Shown here: positions 9,031-18,730 of the stretch, piece after piece
How the letters are laid out: each line of letters opens with the position of its first letter
How positions within the stretch are numbered: position 1 is the first letter of the stretch
DNA from: Pedobacter sandarakinus
Lineage (GTDB): Bacteria; Bacteroidota; Bacteroidia; Sphingobacteriales; Sphingobacteriaceae
Direction of reading: 5' to 3'
Length of the DNA stretch: 64,000 nucleotides
NCBI RefSeq assembly: GCF_026240095.1
Contig: NZ_JAPIVG010000007.1
Span: 1-64,000 of the forward strand
Program-made: the position numbers and the translations under genes
The notes under the pieces: model-generated
Seen by the model: only the letters and a program-made list of their open reading frames with translations
What the model was told of the DNA's origin: nothing
Database searches by the model: none

Positions 9031-10050
9031 ATGAAGAGGTTACTAACACTGCTTTTTATCGGGCTTTTTGCCTATACCGCCTACGGGCAGTCTGCTACTT
9101 ATATTAATGGCCCAATTGATATAAATGCAGGCGTACCATTAACCTGGTATGGGGACGTAACTTTTGGCCCTAATGCAGTTGTGTATATTGAAGATGGTGC
9201 AACAGCGCTTTTCTATGGCAAAAACATGGTCGTAGACCCGGCTGCAAAATTTATCTCTTTACCAGGCAATAGTCAAACAGGTACGGGTGTGATAGTGTTT
9301 AGGGGAAATAATCCGCTCTATGCAGGCTACCCATTGCAACAAACCTTAAATGGTGGTTATAGTTCTGGGATTAATCCATCACTTCCAAATATAGAAATAG
9401 ATAATGCAGATGGACTTTCATTAACAGGGAATACTAGGGTCACCAATACGATTGGCTTCAAATCCGGCCACCTCATCTTAAACAATTTCAATATCGTTCT
9501 GGATGATGACGCTTTGTTTAATGGATATGATGTAAGCAAGCATGTTGTAACAAATGGTTCTGGTAATATAGTGAAAGAAAATCTAGGATCAGGGGCCTCA
9601 TTTTTATTCCCAGTTAGTATTGCTGGACTCGATTATACCCCCGTAACCCTTACCAATCAGGCGGCAATTAGAAATATTAATGTACAAGTTAAAAATTATG
9701 CAAGTAGTGCTGCCCTGGAAACAACTCTTGCCAACAAAGGTATGGACAGAACTTGGCAAATCAGCAGTAATCTTGCAGGTGCTGCTAATCTAACCTTGCA
9801 GCATAACTCGGCAACCAACACAAACGGAACTGGTACCAATGAAAGCTTATTTAATAATGCGCTGGCCTTTGTGAGCCAACAATTGACACCTGGGATATGG
9901 TCTCAATCGTGCAGCGGCACCAATGGCGGTAGCCCAATTAGTATCAATACCGGCAATAATCTGCTGATTCCCGGTGCTGTTGGGGGCAAGTGCTTTCTTT
10001 ACCAAAACTACTGTAAACTGTACCGATTTGATGGTTACAAAAACTGTTAA
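9031..10050 (+). CDS. N-terminal part of frameshifted DUF11/CHU_C adhesin
   Basis: 339 residues as read. Signal peptide MKRLLTLLFIGLFAYTAYGQ is followed by a beta-rich region (about 20-315) with repeated hydrophobic strands, in the style of Bacteroidota surface proteins that precede DUF11 repeats. The last ~21 residues (from about G318: KCFLYQNYCKLYR...) look out of frame. Removing one G from the G5 run at 9982-9986 joins PGAVG directly to ASAFFTKTTVNC in the next frame, giving one continuous protein of about 782 residues ending at 11380. So this is probably the 5' half of one gene carrying a +1 insertion, which may be natural (phase-variable), a mutation, or a sequencing error. Confidence 0.7.
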   Translation: MKRLLTLLFIGLFAYTAYGQSATYINGPIDINAGVPLTWYGDVTFGPNAVVYIEDGATALFYGKNMVVDPAAKFISLPGNSQTGTGVIVFRGNNPLYAGYPLQQTLNGGYSSGINPSLPNIEIDNADGLSLTGNTRVTNTIGFKSGHLILNNFNIVLDDDALFNGYDVSKHVVTNGSGNIVKENLGSGASFLFPVSIAGLDYTPVTLTNQAAIRNINVQVKNYASSAALETTLANKGMDRTWQISSNLAGAANLTLQHNSATNTNGTGTNESLFNNALAFVSQQLTPGIWSQSCSGTNGGSPISINTGNNLLIPGAVGGKCFLYQNYCKLYRFDGYKNC

Positions 10051-11380
10051 TAACGCAACGCCAACCGTGGGTAATAACCTCATTTTCTCGATAGTTGTAA
10101 AAAATAACGGACCTGCAACTGCAAGCAACGTTCAGATTTTGGATTTACTACCATCCGGTTATACCTATGTAAGCGGAACTGCAACAGCTGGCGCTTATAA
10201 TTCGCTAACCGGGGTTTGGACAGTTGGAAACTTGGCAAATGGTGTAAGTGAGACCTTATCAATCACAGCTATTGTAAATGCAAGTGGTTCATATGCGAAT
10301 ACAGCTACTGTAAGTGGTAGTGAAACAGATCCCGATCCTTCAAATAATACATCAACAGTAACACCGGTACCTGGAGTGCTCCAAGCTAATTTAGGGGTAA
10401 TAAAAACAGCAAGTACACTGACACCAACTATTGGCAATAACGTTGTATTTACAATTGCCGCTAACAACGCCGGACCAAATAATGCCACAAACGTAAAAAT
10501 AACTGATCTTTTGCAGACTGGTTATACCTACGTAAGTTCAACAGTATCTACCGGTATTTACGATCCAGTGTCAGGGGTGTGGACGATTGGCACATTTGCA
10601 AATGGATCAACAGCAACCATGACTATAACCGCCAAGGTAAATGCTACAGGTCCATATAGCAATACAGCAGTGATAGCAGGAGCAGAACTCGATCCTGTAC
10701 CTGGGAATAACTCTTCAACCATTACGCTCAATCCCAATGCCGCGATGGTAGATTTGAGTATTGTTAAGAGCGTATCAGCAGCGATAGCATCAATTGGTGA
10801 AGAATTTGATTACACCATCGAAGTTAGAAATACGAGCGCAAATTTGGCGACTGGAGTAGTGGTTGCAGATATATTACCTGCAGGTTTAAGCTTCGTCTCT
10901 TCATCAACAAATTATGGAACAGCGAGCTACAATTCTTCTACCAGAGATTTGAATTGGACTTTAGGCAATTTATCTGCTGGAGCATCTGTAACCTTAACCT
11001 TCAAAGTTAAAACCGATAATGAGGGGGTTGTAATAAATACCGCCACAGTAACTAGCAAAGAGCAAGACGTGAACTTAGCAAATAACACCTCGTCCGTAAG
11101 TAAAGAGATATTTGGTCTACGTATGCCGAATGTTATTACGCCAGATGGAGATGGTAAAAACGATGCTTTAAAAATACTTGGATTAATGGCCTACCCAGAG
11201 AATTCACTATCAGTTTTCAACAGATGGGGTAATGAGGTGTTCCGAAGCAATGGACCTTACCAAGAGAATTGGAGTGGCGAAGGGCTAAATGAAGGTACAT
11301 ATTACTTTAACCTAAGATTGAAAGATAAAACTGGAAAGTGGCAAACCTTTGTGAGGTGGGTTACTTTGCTAAGAAATTAG
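9974..11380 (+). CDS. DUF11-repeat and CHU_C (T9SS type B) C-terminal part of frameshifted adhesin
   Basis: 468 residues counted from a GTG at 9974, which is unlikely to be a genuine start because no signal peptide follows. It contains three DUF11-type repeats (about residues 18-135, 145-255 and 258-375), marked by pattern elements such as NNGPATASNV, LPSGYTYVSG and NTATVSG..DPDPSNN. It ends in a gliding-motility-type C-terminal domain (MPNVITPDGDGKNDALKI, F-RWGNEVF, Y-NWSGEG, GTYYF). This C-terminal domain targets proteins to the type IX secretion system and usually sits next to a PorP/SprF gene, as here (11450). Together with 9031-10050 it forms one large adhesin split by the G5-tract frameshift. 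Confidence 0.8.
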   Translation: MLLGASAFFTKTTVNCTDLMVTKTVNNATPTVGNNLIFSIVVKNNGPATASNVQILDLLPSGYTYVSGTATAGAYNSLTGVWTVGNLANGVSETLSITAIVNASGSYANTATVSGSETDPDPSNNTSTVTPVPGVLQANLGVIKTASTLTPTIGNNVVFTIAANNAGPNNATNVKITDLLQTGYTYVSSTVSTGIYDPVSGVWTIGTFANGSTATMTITAKVNATGPYSNTAVIAGAELDPVPGNNSSTITLNPNAAMVDLSIVKSVSAAIASIGEEFDYTIEVRNTSANLATGVVVADILPAGLSFVSSSTNYGTASYNSSTRDLNWTLGNLSAGASVTLTFKVKTDNEGVVINTATVTSKEQDVNLANNTSSVSKEIFGLRMPNVITPDGDGKNDALKILGLMAYPENSLSVFNRWGNEVFRSNGPYQENWSGEGLNEGTYYFNLRLKDKTGKWQTFVRWVTLLRN

Positions 11381-11449
11381 AAAAGGCGTTTCAAACATCC
11401 CAATTGCATTCAAAATATATGTAAGTAAGATGATGTAAAAAAACTTAAA

Positions 11450-12424
11450 ATGAAAAAGGCACTTATATTATTTACTTTATTGCTAGTAACTTGTGCAGTT
11501 AAGGCACAGCAAGACGCACAATATAGTCAGTATATGTTTAATGGCATATACATCAACCCTGCCTATGCGGGTTATAAAGAGGAACTAAACCTCCATAGTT
11601 TTTACCGCAATCAATGGGTTGGCATTAAGGGTTCTCCAAAGAACATGTCTCTGGCTATAGATGCAACCGCGAATGATGGAAATGTTGGTTTGGCCTTTCA
11701 GGTATCGTCTGACAAGCTAGGCGCTCAAAGCAGTTTGGCAGCCTATGCTAATTATGCTTATAGAATCAGGGTTGGAAATGATGAAAGTACTAGACTGGCC
11801 TTTGGGTTGGGCATTGGGATAATTCAAAACGGACTCAATGGAAGCCTTTTGGATCCCATTGATTTTGGAGACGTAAAAATCCCTGTTGGTATGCAAAATA
11901 ATTTATTGCCAGATGCCAGGGTTGGTGCTTTCTATTCTACTAGTCGGTGGTATGCCGGTATTTCTGTAGACAATTTAATGGCTCAATACACTGTTAGAAA
12001 CAATAACGACGTAATCTATTTTCCAACGCCCAAAGCCCATTATTATATTACTGCTGGGCTATTGTTGCCAATTAACGAAGCTGTGCAAATTAAGCCTTCA
12101 TTTTTACTGAAAGACGACAGAGGTGGGCCAACAAGTTTAGATATTAATGCTTTTGTACTGTTGGGCGAGAGAATTTGGTTAGGAGGTACCTACCGTACCG
12201 CCGTTAGCCTTTACAATAAAGCTTACTTACAGAAAGATCTTGATAAAAAAAATGCGATCGTTGCAATGACCGAAATCTTTGCCAGTCCAAAACTTAGGAT
12301 AGGCTATGCGTTCGACTACACGATTAGCAGTCTATTAGGATACAATGGTGGTTCTCATGAAATATCTGTTGGCTTTTATCTTAAGCCAAAGAATGTGAGA
12401 ATGTTGACCCCACGATATTTCTAG
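11450..12424 (+). CDS. PorP/SprF family outer-membrane protein
   Basis: 324 residues. Signal peptide MKKALILFTLLLVTCAVKAQQ is followed by the family signature QYSQYMFNGIYINPAYAGY and by RNQWVGIKGSPK. The remainder alternates amphipathic strands, as expected for an outer-membrane barrel. PorP/SprF proteins are paired with CHU_C-bearing adhesins and help their T9SS-dependent surface delivery or anchoring; the adjacent upstream gene carries exactly such a domain. The gap to the next gene is 48 bases, so an operon with the PorE-like protein is likely. Confidence 0.9.
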   Translation: MKKALILFTLLLVTCAVKAQQDAQYSQYMFNGIYINPAYAGYKEELNLHSFYRNQWVGIKGSPKNMSLAIDATANDGNVGLAFQVSSDKLGAQSSLAAYANYAYRIRVGNDESTRLAFGLGIGIIQNGLNGSLLDPIDFGDVKIPVGMQNNLLPDARVGAFYSTSRWYAGISVDNLMAQYTVRNNNDVIYFPTPKAHYYITAGLLLPINEAVQIKPSFLLKDDRGGPTSLDINAFVLLGERIWLGGTYRTAVSLYNKAYLQKDLDKKNAIVAMTEIFASPKLRIGYAFDYTISSLLGYNGGSHEISVGFYLKPKNVRMLTPRYF

Positions 12425-12472
12425 AAATCATTAGAGTTAACTAAAACATTCGAACCATCAAAGTAAAAACCT

Positions 12473-14440
12473 ATGATGAAAAAATCCGTAAGCATTACCG
12501 TAATTGTTGTCTTCATATTAATGTTTGCCCATATTAAGGTGAGCGCCCAGTACGTATTAAAGGAAGCCGATTTACAGTATGAACTATACAATTATAGTAA
12601 AGCCGTAGTTTTATATACAGAAGCTTATCAAAAAAAGAAAACCTTGCGTACAGTAGAGCGACTGGCAGACAGTTATCGTTTGATGAGAGATTTCAAACAA
12701 GCAGAGAGCTGGTATGCAATCTTAGTTGCGATGGATGGTGCAACACCCGAAGCATATAAATGGTATGCTGAAATGTTAATGAATAATGCTAAATACAGTG
12801 AGGCTAAAGAGCAGTTCACAAAATATGCTGCCGCATCAAAGAATTTAACAAATCCTCAAACCGAGCAAATTAAGTTTTGGCAAAACTCATGTGATTCTGC
12901 CCTGAAATGGATGAGAAAACCTAATAGGGTTATCCTTACTAATGAGAAAAATTTAAACAGCGCACAATCTGACTGGAGTGCAATACCTTACCAAGACGGT
13001 ATTTTGTTTAGCTCCGACAGGACAATTTCTGGAATGGGTAAAGCTGGATCTGGAAAGCGTTTTTTAAAATTTGATGGAAGTAATTTGCCTGAGAAGAATG
13101 TTTACGGATGGACAGGAAATAGATACTTAAGAATCTACCAGAAATCAAACGATAGTGATAGTATAGCCGTATTTCCGATTAAAGATGCTTCAGAGTATCA
13201 TATTGCAGCACCAAGTTTTAGTGCGGATGGAAATGAGGTATTTTTTACGCTAACAAAAATCCCTGAAAAAATTGAAAAAGTAAAGGGTTCTCCCGTTACA
13301 CTAAACATTGCCATTTACAGTAGTAAGAAACAAGGCAATGCTTGGAGTGAGCCGATCTCGTTCCGTTATAACAATATTCAAAAATGGTCGGTGGGAGATC
13401 CCTTTTTAAGTCAGGATGGAAAGATTTTGTATTTTGTTTCCGATATGCCAGGTGGCAAGGGAGGTACTGACATTTACTTTTGCAAACGGACTGAAGACAA
13501 TCAATGGACAGAGGCGGTAAATCTGTCGGCTGTTAATACAAATGGAAACGAACGTAGCCCAATGGTACATAATAATTTCCTTTATTTTTCTACCGATGGT
13601 AACATTACAATGGGCGGACTTGACATCTACAAGGCCAAAATGGATGGTAGCAACATAGGTAAAACTGAAAATATGGGCTATCCTATAAATTCACCCCAGG
13701 ATGATTTTGCCTACCAACCTAAGGGTAAAGCTAAAGGATACCTTGCGTCCAATCGAGATGGTGGGCTTGGAAGTGATGATATTTACAGTTTTATAGAACA
13801 ACAACAGTTGATTTTTAAATTGGAAGGTACAGTGTTTAATAAAGAAACGAAGTTGCCATTGGTTAACGCTATCGTTGGCCTAAAAAAGGTTGATGGAGTA
13901 CCGTTAAAGATTCAAACGGATGACAAAGGCCGGTATCAGTTTGATTTAAGTGAAAGTACTGATTATGATATGACAGCGGATAAGACAAATTTTAGAAATG
14001 CTACAGACCAACTAACCACGAAGAATTTAGATGTTTCAAAGGTTATTAGGAAAGATTTCTACTTGGATTCTATTATCATTGCTAAACCTATTAGGCTGGA
14101 AAATATCTATTATGACTTTGATAAGTTTAACATTAGACCGGATGCGGCAAAAGAGTTAGATAAGTTAGTTAAAATTTTAAAAGAGAACCCAACCATTTGG
14201 ATTGAACTAGGATCTCATACTGACAGTAGAGGAAATGACGATTATAACCAAAAGTTATCTCAAAACAGGGCAAATTCTGCAGTGAGATATATTGTTAGCA
14301 GGGGAATTGATAAGTCTAGAATTACAGCAAAAGGTTATGGTGAAAGTATGTTACTAAACCGTTGCGAAAATGGAGTTAAGTGTAGTAAGGAAGAGCACCA
14401 GTTGAATAGACGCACGGAATTTAAGATTGTTAAACAGTAG
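12473..14440 (+). CDS. PorE-like TPR / beta-propeller / CRD / OmpA protein
   Basis: 655 residues. Order of parts: signal peptide (to about 26, ending VSAQ), TPR-like helical repeats (about 30-150), WD40/PD40-like propeller blades (about 160-440; motifs such as FSSDR, PSFSADGNEVFF, FLSQDGKILYFVSD, GGTDIYF, YLASNRDGG-GSDDIY), a carboxypeptidase-regulatory-like beta domain (about 450-530, LEGTVFNKETKLPLVNA), and a C-terminal OmpA peptidoglycan-binding domain (YYDFDKFNIRPDA, SHTDSRG, N-LS-NRA). This is the architecture of PorE, a T9SS peptidoglycan anchor. Unlike PorE it has no lipobox cysteine. Two ATGs (12473, 12476) are equivalent starts. It probably ties the PorP/adhesin assembly to the cell wall. 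Confidence 0.85.
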   Translation: MMKKSVSITVIVVFILMFAHIKVSAQYVLKEADLQYELYNYSKAVVLYTEAYQKKKTLRTVERLADSYRLMRDFKQAESWYAILVAMDGATPEAYKWYAEMLMNNAKYSEAKEQFTKYAAASKNLTNPQTEQIKFWQNSCDSALKWMRKPNRVILTNEKNLNSAQSDWSAIPYQDGILFSSDRTISGMGKAGSGKRFLKFDGSNLPEKNVYGWTGNRYLRIYQKSNDSDSIAVFPIKDASEYHIAAPSFSADGNEVFFTLTKIPEKIEKVKGSPVTLNIAIYSSKKQGNAWSEPISFRYNNIQKWSVGDPFLSQDGKILYFVSDMPGGKGGTDIYFCKRTEDNQWTEAVNLSAVNTNGNERSPMVHNNFLYFSTDGNITMGGLDIYKAKMDGSNIGKTENMGYPINSPQDDFAYQPKGKAKGYLASNRDGGLGSDDIYSFIEQQQLIFKLEGTVFNKETKLPLVNAIVGLKKVDGVPLKIQTDDKGRYQFDLSESTDYDMTADKTNFRNATDQLTTKNLDVSKVIRKDFYLDSIIIAKPIRLENIYYDFDKFNIRPDAAKELDKLVKILKENPTIWIELGSHTDSRGNDDYNQKLSQNRANSAVRYIVSRGIDKSRITAKGYGESMLLNRCENGVKCSKEEHQLNRRTEFKIVKQ

Positions 14441-14458
14441 TTACTTTTTTACATGATT

Positions 14459-14499
14459 AGAAGGCTTGTCAAATGAAATTTGATAAGCCTTCTTTTTGT
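14459..14499 (+). terminator. Intrinsic terminator after the PorE-like gene
   Basis: Sixteen-base stem AGAAGGCTTGTCAAAT / ATTTGATAAGCCTTCT with one G-T wobble and a tiny loop, followed by TTTTG. It closes the first adhesin cassette. Confidence 0.85.
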
Positions 14500-15001
14500 T
14501 AAAGCCTTTTTTTACATCCTGCCGATTGAATTGAATAGCTGAACCAAGAATTTGTACATGTTTGATGGCCTACTTGAACACCGTAGGTTCTTTGTTAGAA
14601 TACATATTGTGGCGAACATGAATTATGAAGAAAATTGATAATTCTTTGTACATATTTTATGCATTCAAAATAGAAACTACAAACATTGGTGCCTATCCGC
14701 TTAGCCTGTACTTTTGCTTGGATACATTAGAAGGCATTATCGATCATAGGACCATGCTTGAAGCCATCTAAACCCGATATTCGCGAAAAGCTGCCGATTT
14801 TTCATCGGCACTTGAAGCATTAGCGGGGCCGAACCATACCAAAGTATTGCTGCAATTGCTTTCCAAGAAAAAAATCGGCTAATAGCTTAGTGGCTCGGTT
14901 GAGTGAACCAAGTGGCGATTTATCTTTGCTGAAAATTTTACAACTTGCTAATGTTCAAATAAAACCGACGAGATAGATTGGAAAATTTTTATGTTAAGCC
15001 C
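14500..15001. other. Gene-free stretch with weak coding-remnant signal
   Basis: About 500 bases without a credible gene. Two short protein-like stretches in different frames, 14772-14882 (containing SSALEALAGPNHTKVLLQLL) and 14890-14976 (containing LSLLKILQLAN), look like pieces of a decayed coding sequence, but neither has a credible start and I cannot name a parent. The str-operon promoter begins at the right end. Confidence 0.35.
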
Positions 15002-15032
15002 TTGATTTTAAGAAATAATTGTTCTACTTTTG
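15002..15032 (+). promoter_or_regulatory. Promoter of the str operon
   Basis: TTG at 15002-15004, 20-base spacer, TACTTTTG at 15025-15032: a full match to the Bacteroidota -33/-7 consensus. It is followed by a ~75-base leader with a G-rich segment (near 15063-15075) before the rpsL ATG at 15109. Confidence 0.8.
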
Positions 15033-15108
15033 CAGTCCGTTTTATGGGCTACCTGTAAGGATGCCGGGGGAGCGGTAAATTATTAAATAAAAAACATAAA
15101 AAAGCACA

Positions 15109-15522
15109 ATGCCAACCATTCAACAATTAGTTAGAAAAGGTAGAGTAGCACTGGAGTTCAAGAGTAAGTCTCCAGCGTTGGACAGCTGTCCACAGCGAAG
15201 AGGTGTATGTACACGTGTGTACACCACTACCCCTAAAAAACCAAACTCAGCAATGCGTAAAGTAGCCCGTGTTCGTTTAACGAACGGTAAAGAGGTTAAT
15301 GCTTACATTCCTGGAGAAGGTCACAACTTACAAGAGCACTCTATCGTATTGATTCGTGGTGGTCGTGTTAAAGATTTACCAGGTGTGCGTTACCACATTA
15401 TTCGTGGTGCATTAGATACATCAGGCGTAGCTGGTCGTAACCAACGTCGTTCTAAATATGGTACTAAACGTCCTAAACCAGGTCAAGCAGCTGCTGCACC
15501 TGCAAAAGGAAAGAAAAAATAA
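15109..15522 (+). CDS. rpsL: 30S ribosomal protein S12
   Basis: 137 residues, small-subunit decoding-centre protein. Recognised from [22 protein letters not shown] and [12 protein letters not shown]. The lysines at the two classical streptomycin-resistance positions (about 43 and 88) are present, so the protein looks wild type. The C-terminal extension is Ala/Lys-rich. First gene of the str operon, 17 bases upstream of rpsG. Confidence 0.98.
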   Translation: MPTIQQLVRKGRVALEFKSKSPALDSCPQRRGVCTRVYTTTPKKPNSAMRKVARVRLTNGKEVNAYIPGEGHNLQEHSIVLIRGGRVKDLPGVRYHIIRGALDTSGVAGRNQRRSKYGTKRPKPGQAAAAPAKGKKK

Positions 15523-15539
15523 TCGGGAGGAAATAAGAA

Positions 15540-16007
15540 ATGAGAAAGTCAAAACCAAAAAAGAGAATTATTCTTCCTGATCCAAAATTTAATGATGTTC
15601 AGGTAACTCGTTTTGTAAATAATATGATGTACGATGGAAAAAAATCTATCGCTTATACTATTTTTTATGATGCTGTTGAACTAGCTGAGAAAAAAGCTGG
15701 CGAGAATGGTTTAGAGATATTTAAACGTGCTTTAACTAACATCATGCCGGCTGTAGAGGTTAAATCTCGTCGTGTTGGTGGAGCTAACTTCCAGGTTCCG
15801 ACCGAGGTTAGACCTGAGCGTAAAACAGCTTTAGGTATGAAATGGTTAATTTTATATGCTCGCCGTCGTGGTGAAAAAACGATGAAAGAGAAATTAGCTG
15901 GTGAGATGGTAGCTGCTGCAAAAGGTGAAGGTGCTGCTGTTAAAAAGAAAGAAGATACGCATAAGATGGCAGAAGCTAATAAAGCGTTCTCTCACTTTAG
16001 ATTCTAA
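15540..16007 (+). CDS. rpsG: 30S ribosomal protein S7
   Basis: 155 residues, 16S rRNA 3'-domain assembly protein. Typical stretches are KPKKR at the N-terminus, [26 protein letters not shown] and [14 protein letters not shown] at the C-terminus. Preceded by GGGAGGA (15526-15532), one of the few purine-rich, Shine-Dalgarno-like sites in the window. Followed by a 101-base spacer with a palindrome before fusA. Confidence 0.98.
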   Translation: MRKSKPKKRIILPDPKFNDVQVTRFVNNMMYDGKKSIAYTIFYDAVELAEKKAGENGLEIFKRALTNIMPAVEVKSRRVGGANFQVPTEVRPERKTALGMKWLILYARRRGEKTMKEKLAGEMVAAAKGEGAAVKKKEDTHKMAEANKAFSHFRF

Positions 16008-16032
16008 GATAAAATTGAAAATTGAATGATGG

Positions 16033-16082
16033 AATGATTGAATGTTGAATCTTGTTTAGGCAGGTTCTTTCATTCAATCATT
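16033..16082. repeat. Palindromic spacer between rpsG and fusA
   Basis: Perfect 12-base inverted repeat AATGATTGAATG (16033-16044) / CATTCAATCATT (16071-16082), within longer arms made of degenerate GAATGAT-like repeats (16021-16050 and 16069-16098). There is no T-run after it, so it is more likely an mRNA structure or processing site than a terminator. Confidence 0.75.
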
Positions 16083-16108
16083 TTCTCATTCATTCATTAA
16101 TAAAAAAA

Positions 16109-18223
16109 ATGGCAAGAGATTTAAAATTTACAAGAAATATCGGAATCGCAGCTCACATTGATGCAGGTAAAACTACAACAACAGAGCGTATCCTTTATTA
16201 TGCTGGTGTTAGTCATAAAATTGGTGAGGTGCACGAAGGTGCTGCAACAATGGACTGGATGGCGCAAGAGCAAGAGCGTGGTATTACCATTACCTCTGCT
16301 GCTACAACAGTTAACTGGAACTACAGAGGAAATAAATACCACATTAACATTATCGATACTCCGGGACACGTGGATTTTACCGTAGAGGTAAACCGTTCTT
16401 TACGTGTATTAGATGGTTTAGTGTTCTTGTTTTCTGCAGTTGATGGTGTTGAACCTCAATCGGAAACTAACTGGCGTTTAGCTAACAACTATAATGTTGC
16501 TCGTATTGGTTTCGTTAATAAAATGGACCGTTCTGGAGCCGACTTCTTAAAAGTTGTTAAGCAAGTTAAAGATATGTTAGGTTCTAATGCAGTTCCATTG
16601 CAATTACCTATTGGTGCAGAAGATAACTTTACTGGTGTTGTTGATTTGATTAACAACCGTGGTATTGTTTGGAACGAGCATGATAAAGGAATGACCTTTA
16701 CTGAAGTGCCAATTCCTGATGATATGCTGGATGAGGTTGCAGAATGGAGAGAAAAATTACTAGAATCAGTTGCGGATTATGATGAAACTTTGATGGAGAA
16801 ATTCTTCGAAGACCCGAATTCTATTACTGAGCGTGAAATTTTAGATGCTTTACGTGCAGCTGTATTAGACGCTAAAATTGTACCTATGGTTTGTGGTTCA
16901 TCTTTCAAAAATAAAGGTGTACAAACTATGCTTGATTACGTGATGGAATTGTTGCCTTCACCTTTAGATTCTGAAGGTGTTGTTGGTACAAATCCTAACA
17001 CCGAGGCTGAAGTTTTATTAAAGCCATCGGAAAGCGAGCCTTTTGCTGCATTAGCTTTTAAAATTGCAACTGATCCATTTGTAGGTCGTTTGTGTTTCAT
17101 TCGTGTATATTCTGGTAACTTAGAGGCTGGTTCTTACGTTTATAATACACGTTCGAATAATAAAGAACGTATTTCACGTATCTTCCAAATGCATGCCAAT
17201 AAGCAAAATCCTGTTCCTAATGTTGGTGCTGGTGATATTGCGGCTGTAGTAGGCTTTAAAGATATTAAAACAGGTGATACGCTTTGCGATGAGAAAAATC
17301 CGATCGTTTTAGAATCAATGGTTTTCCCTGAGCCAGTTATCGGTTTAGCTATCGAGCCAAAAACTCAAGCTGACGTTGATAAATTGGGTATGGGCTTATC
17401 TAAATTAGCGGAAGAAGATCCTACTTTCAGGGTTCAAACAGACCAAGAAACTGGTCAGACTGTAATTTCTGGTATGGGTGAGCTTCACTTAGATATCTTA
17501 ATTGACCGTTTAAAACGTGAATTTAAGGTAGAAGTAAATCAAGGAGCACCACAAGTTGCATACAAAGAAGCAATTTTTGGTACTGCTGAACACCGTGAAG
17601 TATACAAAAAACAATCAGGTGGTCGTGGTAAATTTGCTGATATCAAAGTGGTAATCTCTCCAATTGATGCAGATTTCGAAAAAGGCGGTTTACAGTTTGT
17701 TAACGAAATTGTTGGTGGTTCAATTCCTCGTGAATTTATCCCTTCAGTGGAGAAAGGTTTTGCATCTGCAATGACCAATGGTGTTTTAGCAGGTTATCCA
17801 CTTCCTGATATGAAAGTTCGTTTGATTGATGGATCATTCCACGCAGTCGATTCAGATGCTTTATCATTCGAGCTTGCTGCTCGTATGGCATATCGCGAAG
17901 CATTACCAAAATGTAGACCATCACTGATGGAACCAATCATGAAAATCGAAATCTTAACTCCTGAAGAAAACATGGGTGATGTAATCGGTGACATGAACCG
18001 TCGTCGTGGTCAATTACAAGGTATGGATACTCGTAATGGATCTCAAGTAATTAAAGCATTAGTTCCACTTTCAGAGATGTTCGGTTACGTAACACAATTA
18101 CGTACCATCACATCAGGCCGTGCAACTTCTACAATGGAATTCGATCACTACGAGCCAGCACCTAAAAATGTTCAAGACGAAGTAATTGCTAAATCTAAAG
18201 GTAGAGTAAAATCTGAAGATTAG
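16109..18223 (+). CDS. fusA: Elongation factor G
   Basis: 704 residues. The translocase GTPase of protein synthesis. G-domain motifs are AHIDAGKTT (G1), DTPGHVDF (G3) and NKMDR (G4); the switch region contains RGITITSAA. Domain IV and V stretches (GRGKFAD, GEVHL-like [17 protein letters not shown]) are present. The ATG at 16109 (MARDLKF) is chosen; an in-frame upstream TTG at 16052 would run through the palindromic spacer. Lies between rpsG and rpsJ, with no tuf gene in the cluster. Confidence 0.98.
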   Translation: MARDLKFTRNIGIAAHIDAGKTTTTERILYYAGVSHKIGEVHEGAATMDWMAQEQERGITITSAATTVNWNYRGNKYHINIIDTPGHVDFTVEVNRSLRVLDGLVFLFSAVDGVEPQSETNWRLANNYNVARIGFVNKMDRSGADFLKVVKQVKDMLGSNAVPLQLPIGAEDNFTGVVDLINNRGIVWNEHDKGMTFTEVPIPDDMLDEVAEWREKLLESVADYDETLMEKFFEDPNSITEREILDALRAAVLDAKIVPMVCGSSFKNKGVQTMLDYVMELLPSPLDSEGVVGTNPNTEAEVLLKPSESEPFAALAFKIATDPFVGRLCFIRVYSGNLEAGSYVYNTRSNNKERISRIFQMHANKQNPVPNVGAGDIAAVVGFKDIKTGDTLCDEKNPIVLESMVFPEPVIGLAIEPKTQADVDKLGMGLSKLAEEDPTFRVQTDQETGQTVISGMGELHLDILIDRLKREFKVEVNQGAPQVAYKEAIFGTAEHREVYKKQSGGRGKFADIKVVISPIDADFEKGGLQFVNEIVGGSIPREFIPSVEKGFASAMTNGVLAGYPLPDMKVRLIDGSFHAVDSDALSFELAARMAYREALPKCRPSLMEPIMKIEILTPEENMGDVIGDMNRRRGQLQGMDTRNGSQVIKALVPLSEMFGYVTQLRTITSGRATSTMEFDHYEPAPKNVQDEVIAKSKGRVKSED

Positions 18224-18236
18224 TATCCAAATAGTC

Positions 18237-18280
18237 AGTATCAAGTATCAAGATGAAATAAAGCCTTGATACTTGGTACT
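18237..18280. repeat. Palindromic spacer between fusA and rpsJ
   Basis: Inverted repeat of 16 bases with one mismatch: AGTATCAAGTATCAAG (18237-18252) and CTTGATACTTGGTACT (18265-18280), loop 12 bases. The arms are themselves direct repeats of AGTATCA. No T-run follows. Confidence 0.75.
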
Positions 18281-18342
18281 TAAAGATAAATCCGACCGCT
18301 TGTTATTAATAGCTCTAACAGGTAGTCATAATTAAAAACAAA

Positions 18343-18648
18343 ATGAGCCAAAGAATCAGAATTAAGTTAAAATCTTACGATTATAACTTGGTAGATAAAT
18401 CTGCTGAGAAAATCGTTAAAACTGTTAAGCCTACGGGTGCAGTTGTAAGTGGTCCGATTCCACTTCCTACAGAGAAAAAAATCTTTACTGTTTTACGTTC
18501 TCCACACGTAAACAAAAAGGCTAGAGAACAATTTCAGTTATGCGCTTACAAACGCTTATTGGATATTTACAGCTCTAACTCTAAAACAGTTGATGCTTTA
18601 ATGAAACTTGAATTGCCTAGCGGTGTTGAAGTAGAAATCAAAGTTTAA
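18343..18648 (+). CDS. rpsJ: 30S ribosomal protein S10
   Basis: 101 residues; ribosomal protein and NusB partner in antitermination. Recognised by [42 protein letters not shown] and the C-terminal [11 protein letters not shown]. It is the last gene of the str operon here, followed by a strong terminator; rplC, its usual downstream neighbour, lies about 10.5 kb away. Confidence 0.98.
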   Translation: MSQRIRIKLKSYDYNLVDKSAEKIVKTVKPTGAVVSGPIPLPTEKKIFTVLRSPHVNKKAREQFQLCAYKRLLDIYSSNSKTVDALMKLELPSGVEVEIKV

Positions 18649-18668
18649 TTGATTTAAAATGAATTGGA

Positions 18669-18698
18669 AAGGTCTTGATGCACATCAAGGCCTTTTTT
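18669..18698 (+). terminator. Terminator of the str operon
   Basis: Stem AAGGTCTTGATG / CATCAAGGCCTT (one G-T wobble) with a two-base loop, followed by a run of T. It starts 20 bases after the rpsJ stop and shows that rpsJ is not co-transcribed with rplC. Confidence 0.9.
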
Positions 18699-18699
18699 G

Positions 18700-18730
18700 T
18701 TGCCTAAAAAGTCAAACAAAAGTATTATTG
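18700..18730 (+). promoter_or_regulatory. Probable promoter of the small hydrophilic protein gene
   Basis: TTG at 18700-18702, 20-base spacer, TATTATTG at 18723-18730 (one mismatch to TAnnTTTG). It lies directly behind the str terminator and 15 bases before the ATG at 18746. Confidence 0.5.

Noticed and set aside
16052..16108. N-terminal extension of fusA from a TTG
   Set aside because: It runs through a palindromic spacer and lacks similarity to EF-G; MARDLKF at 16109 is the usual start.
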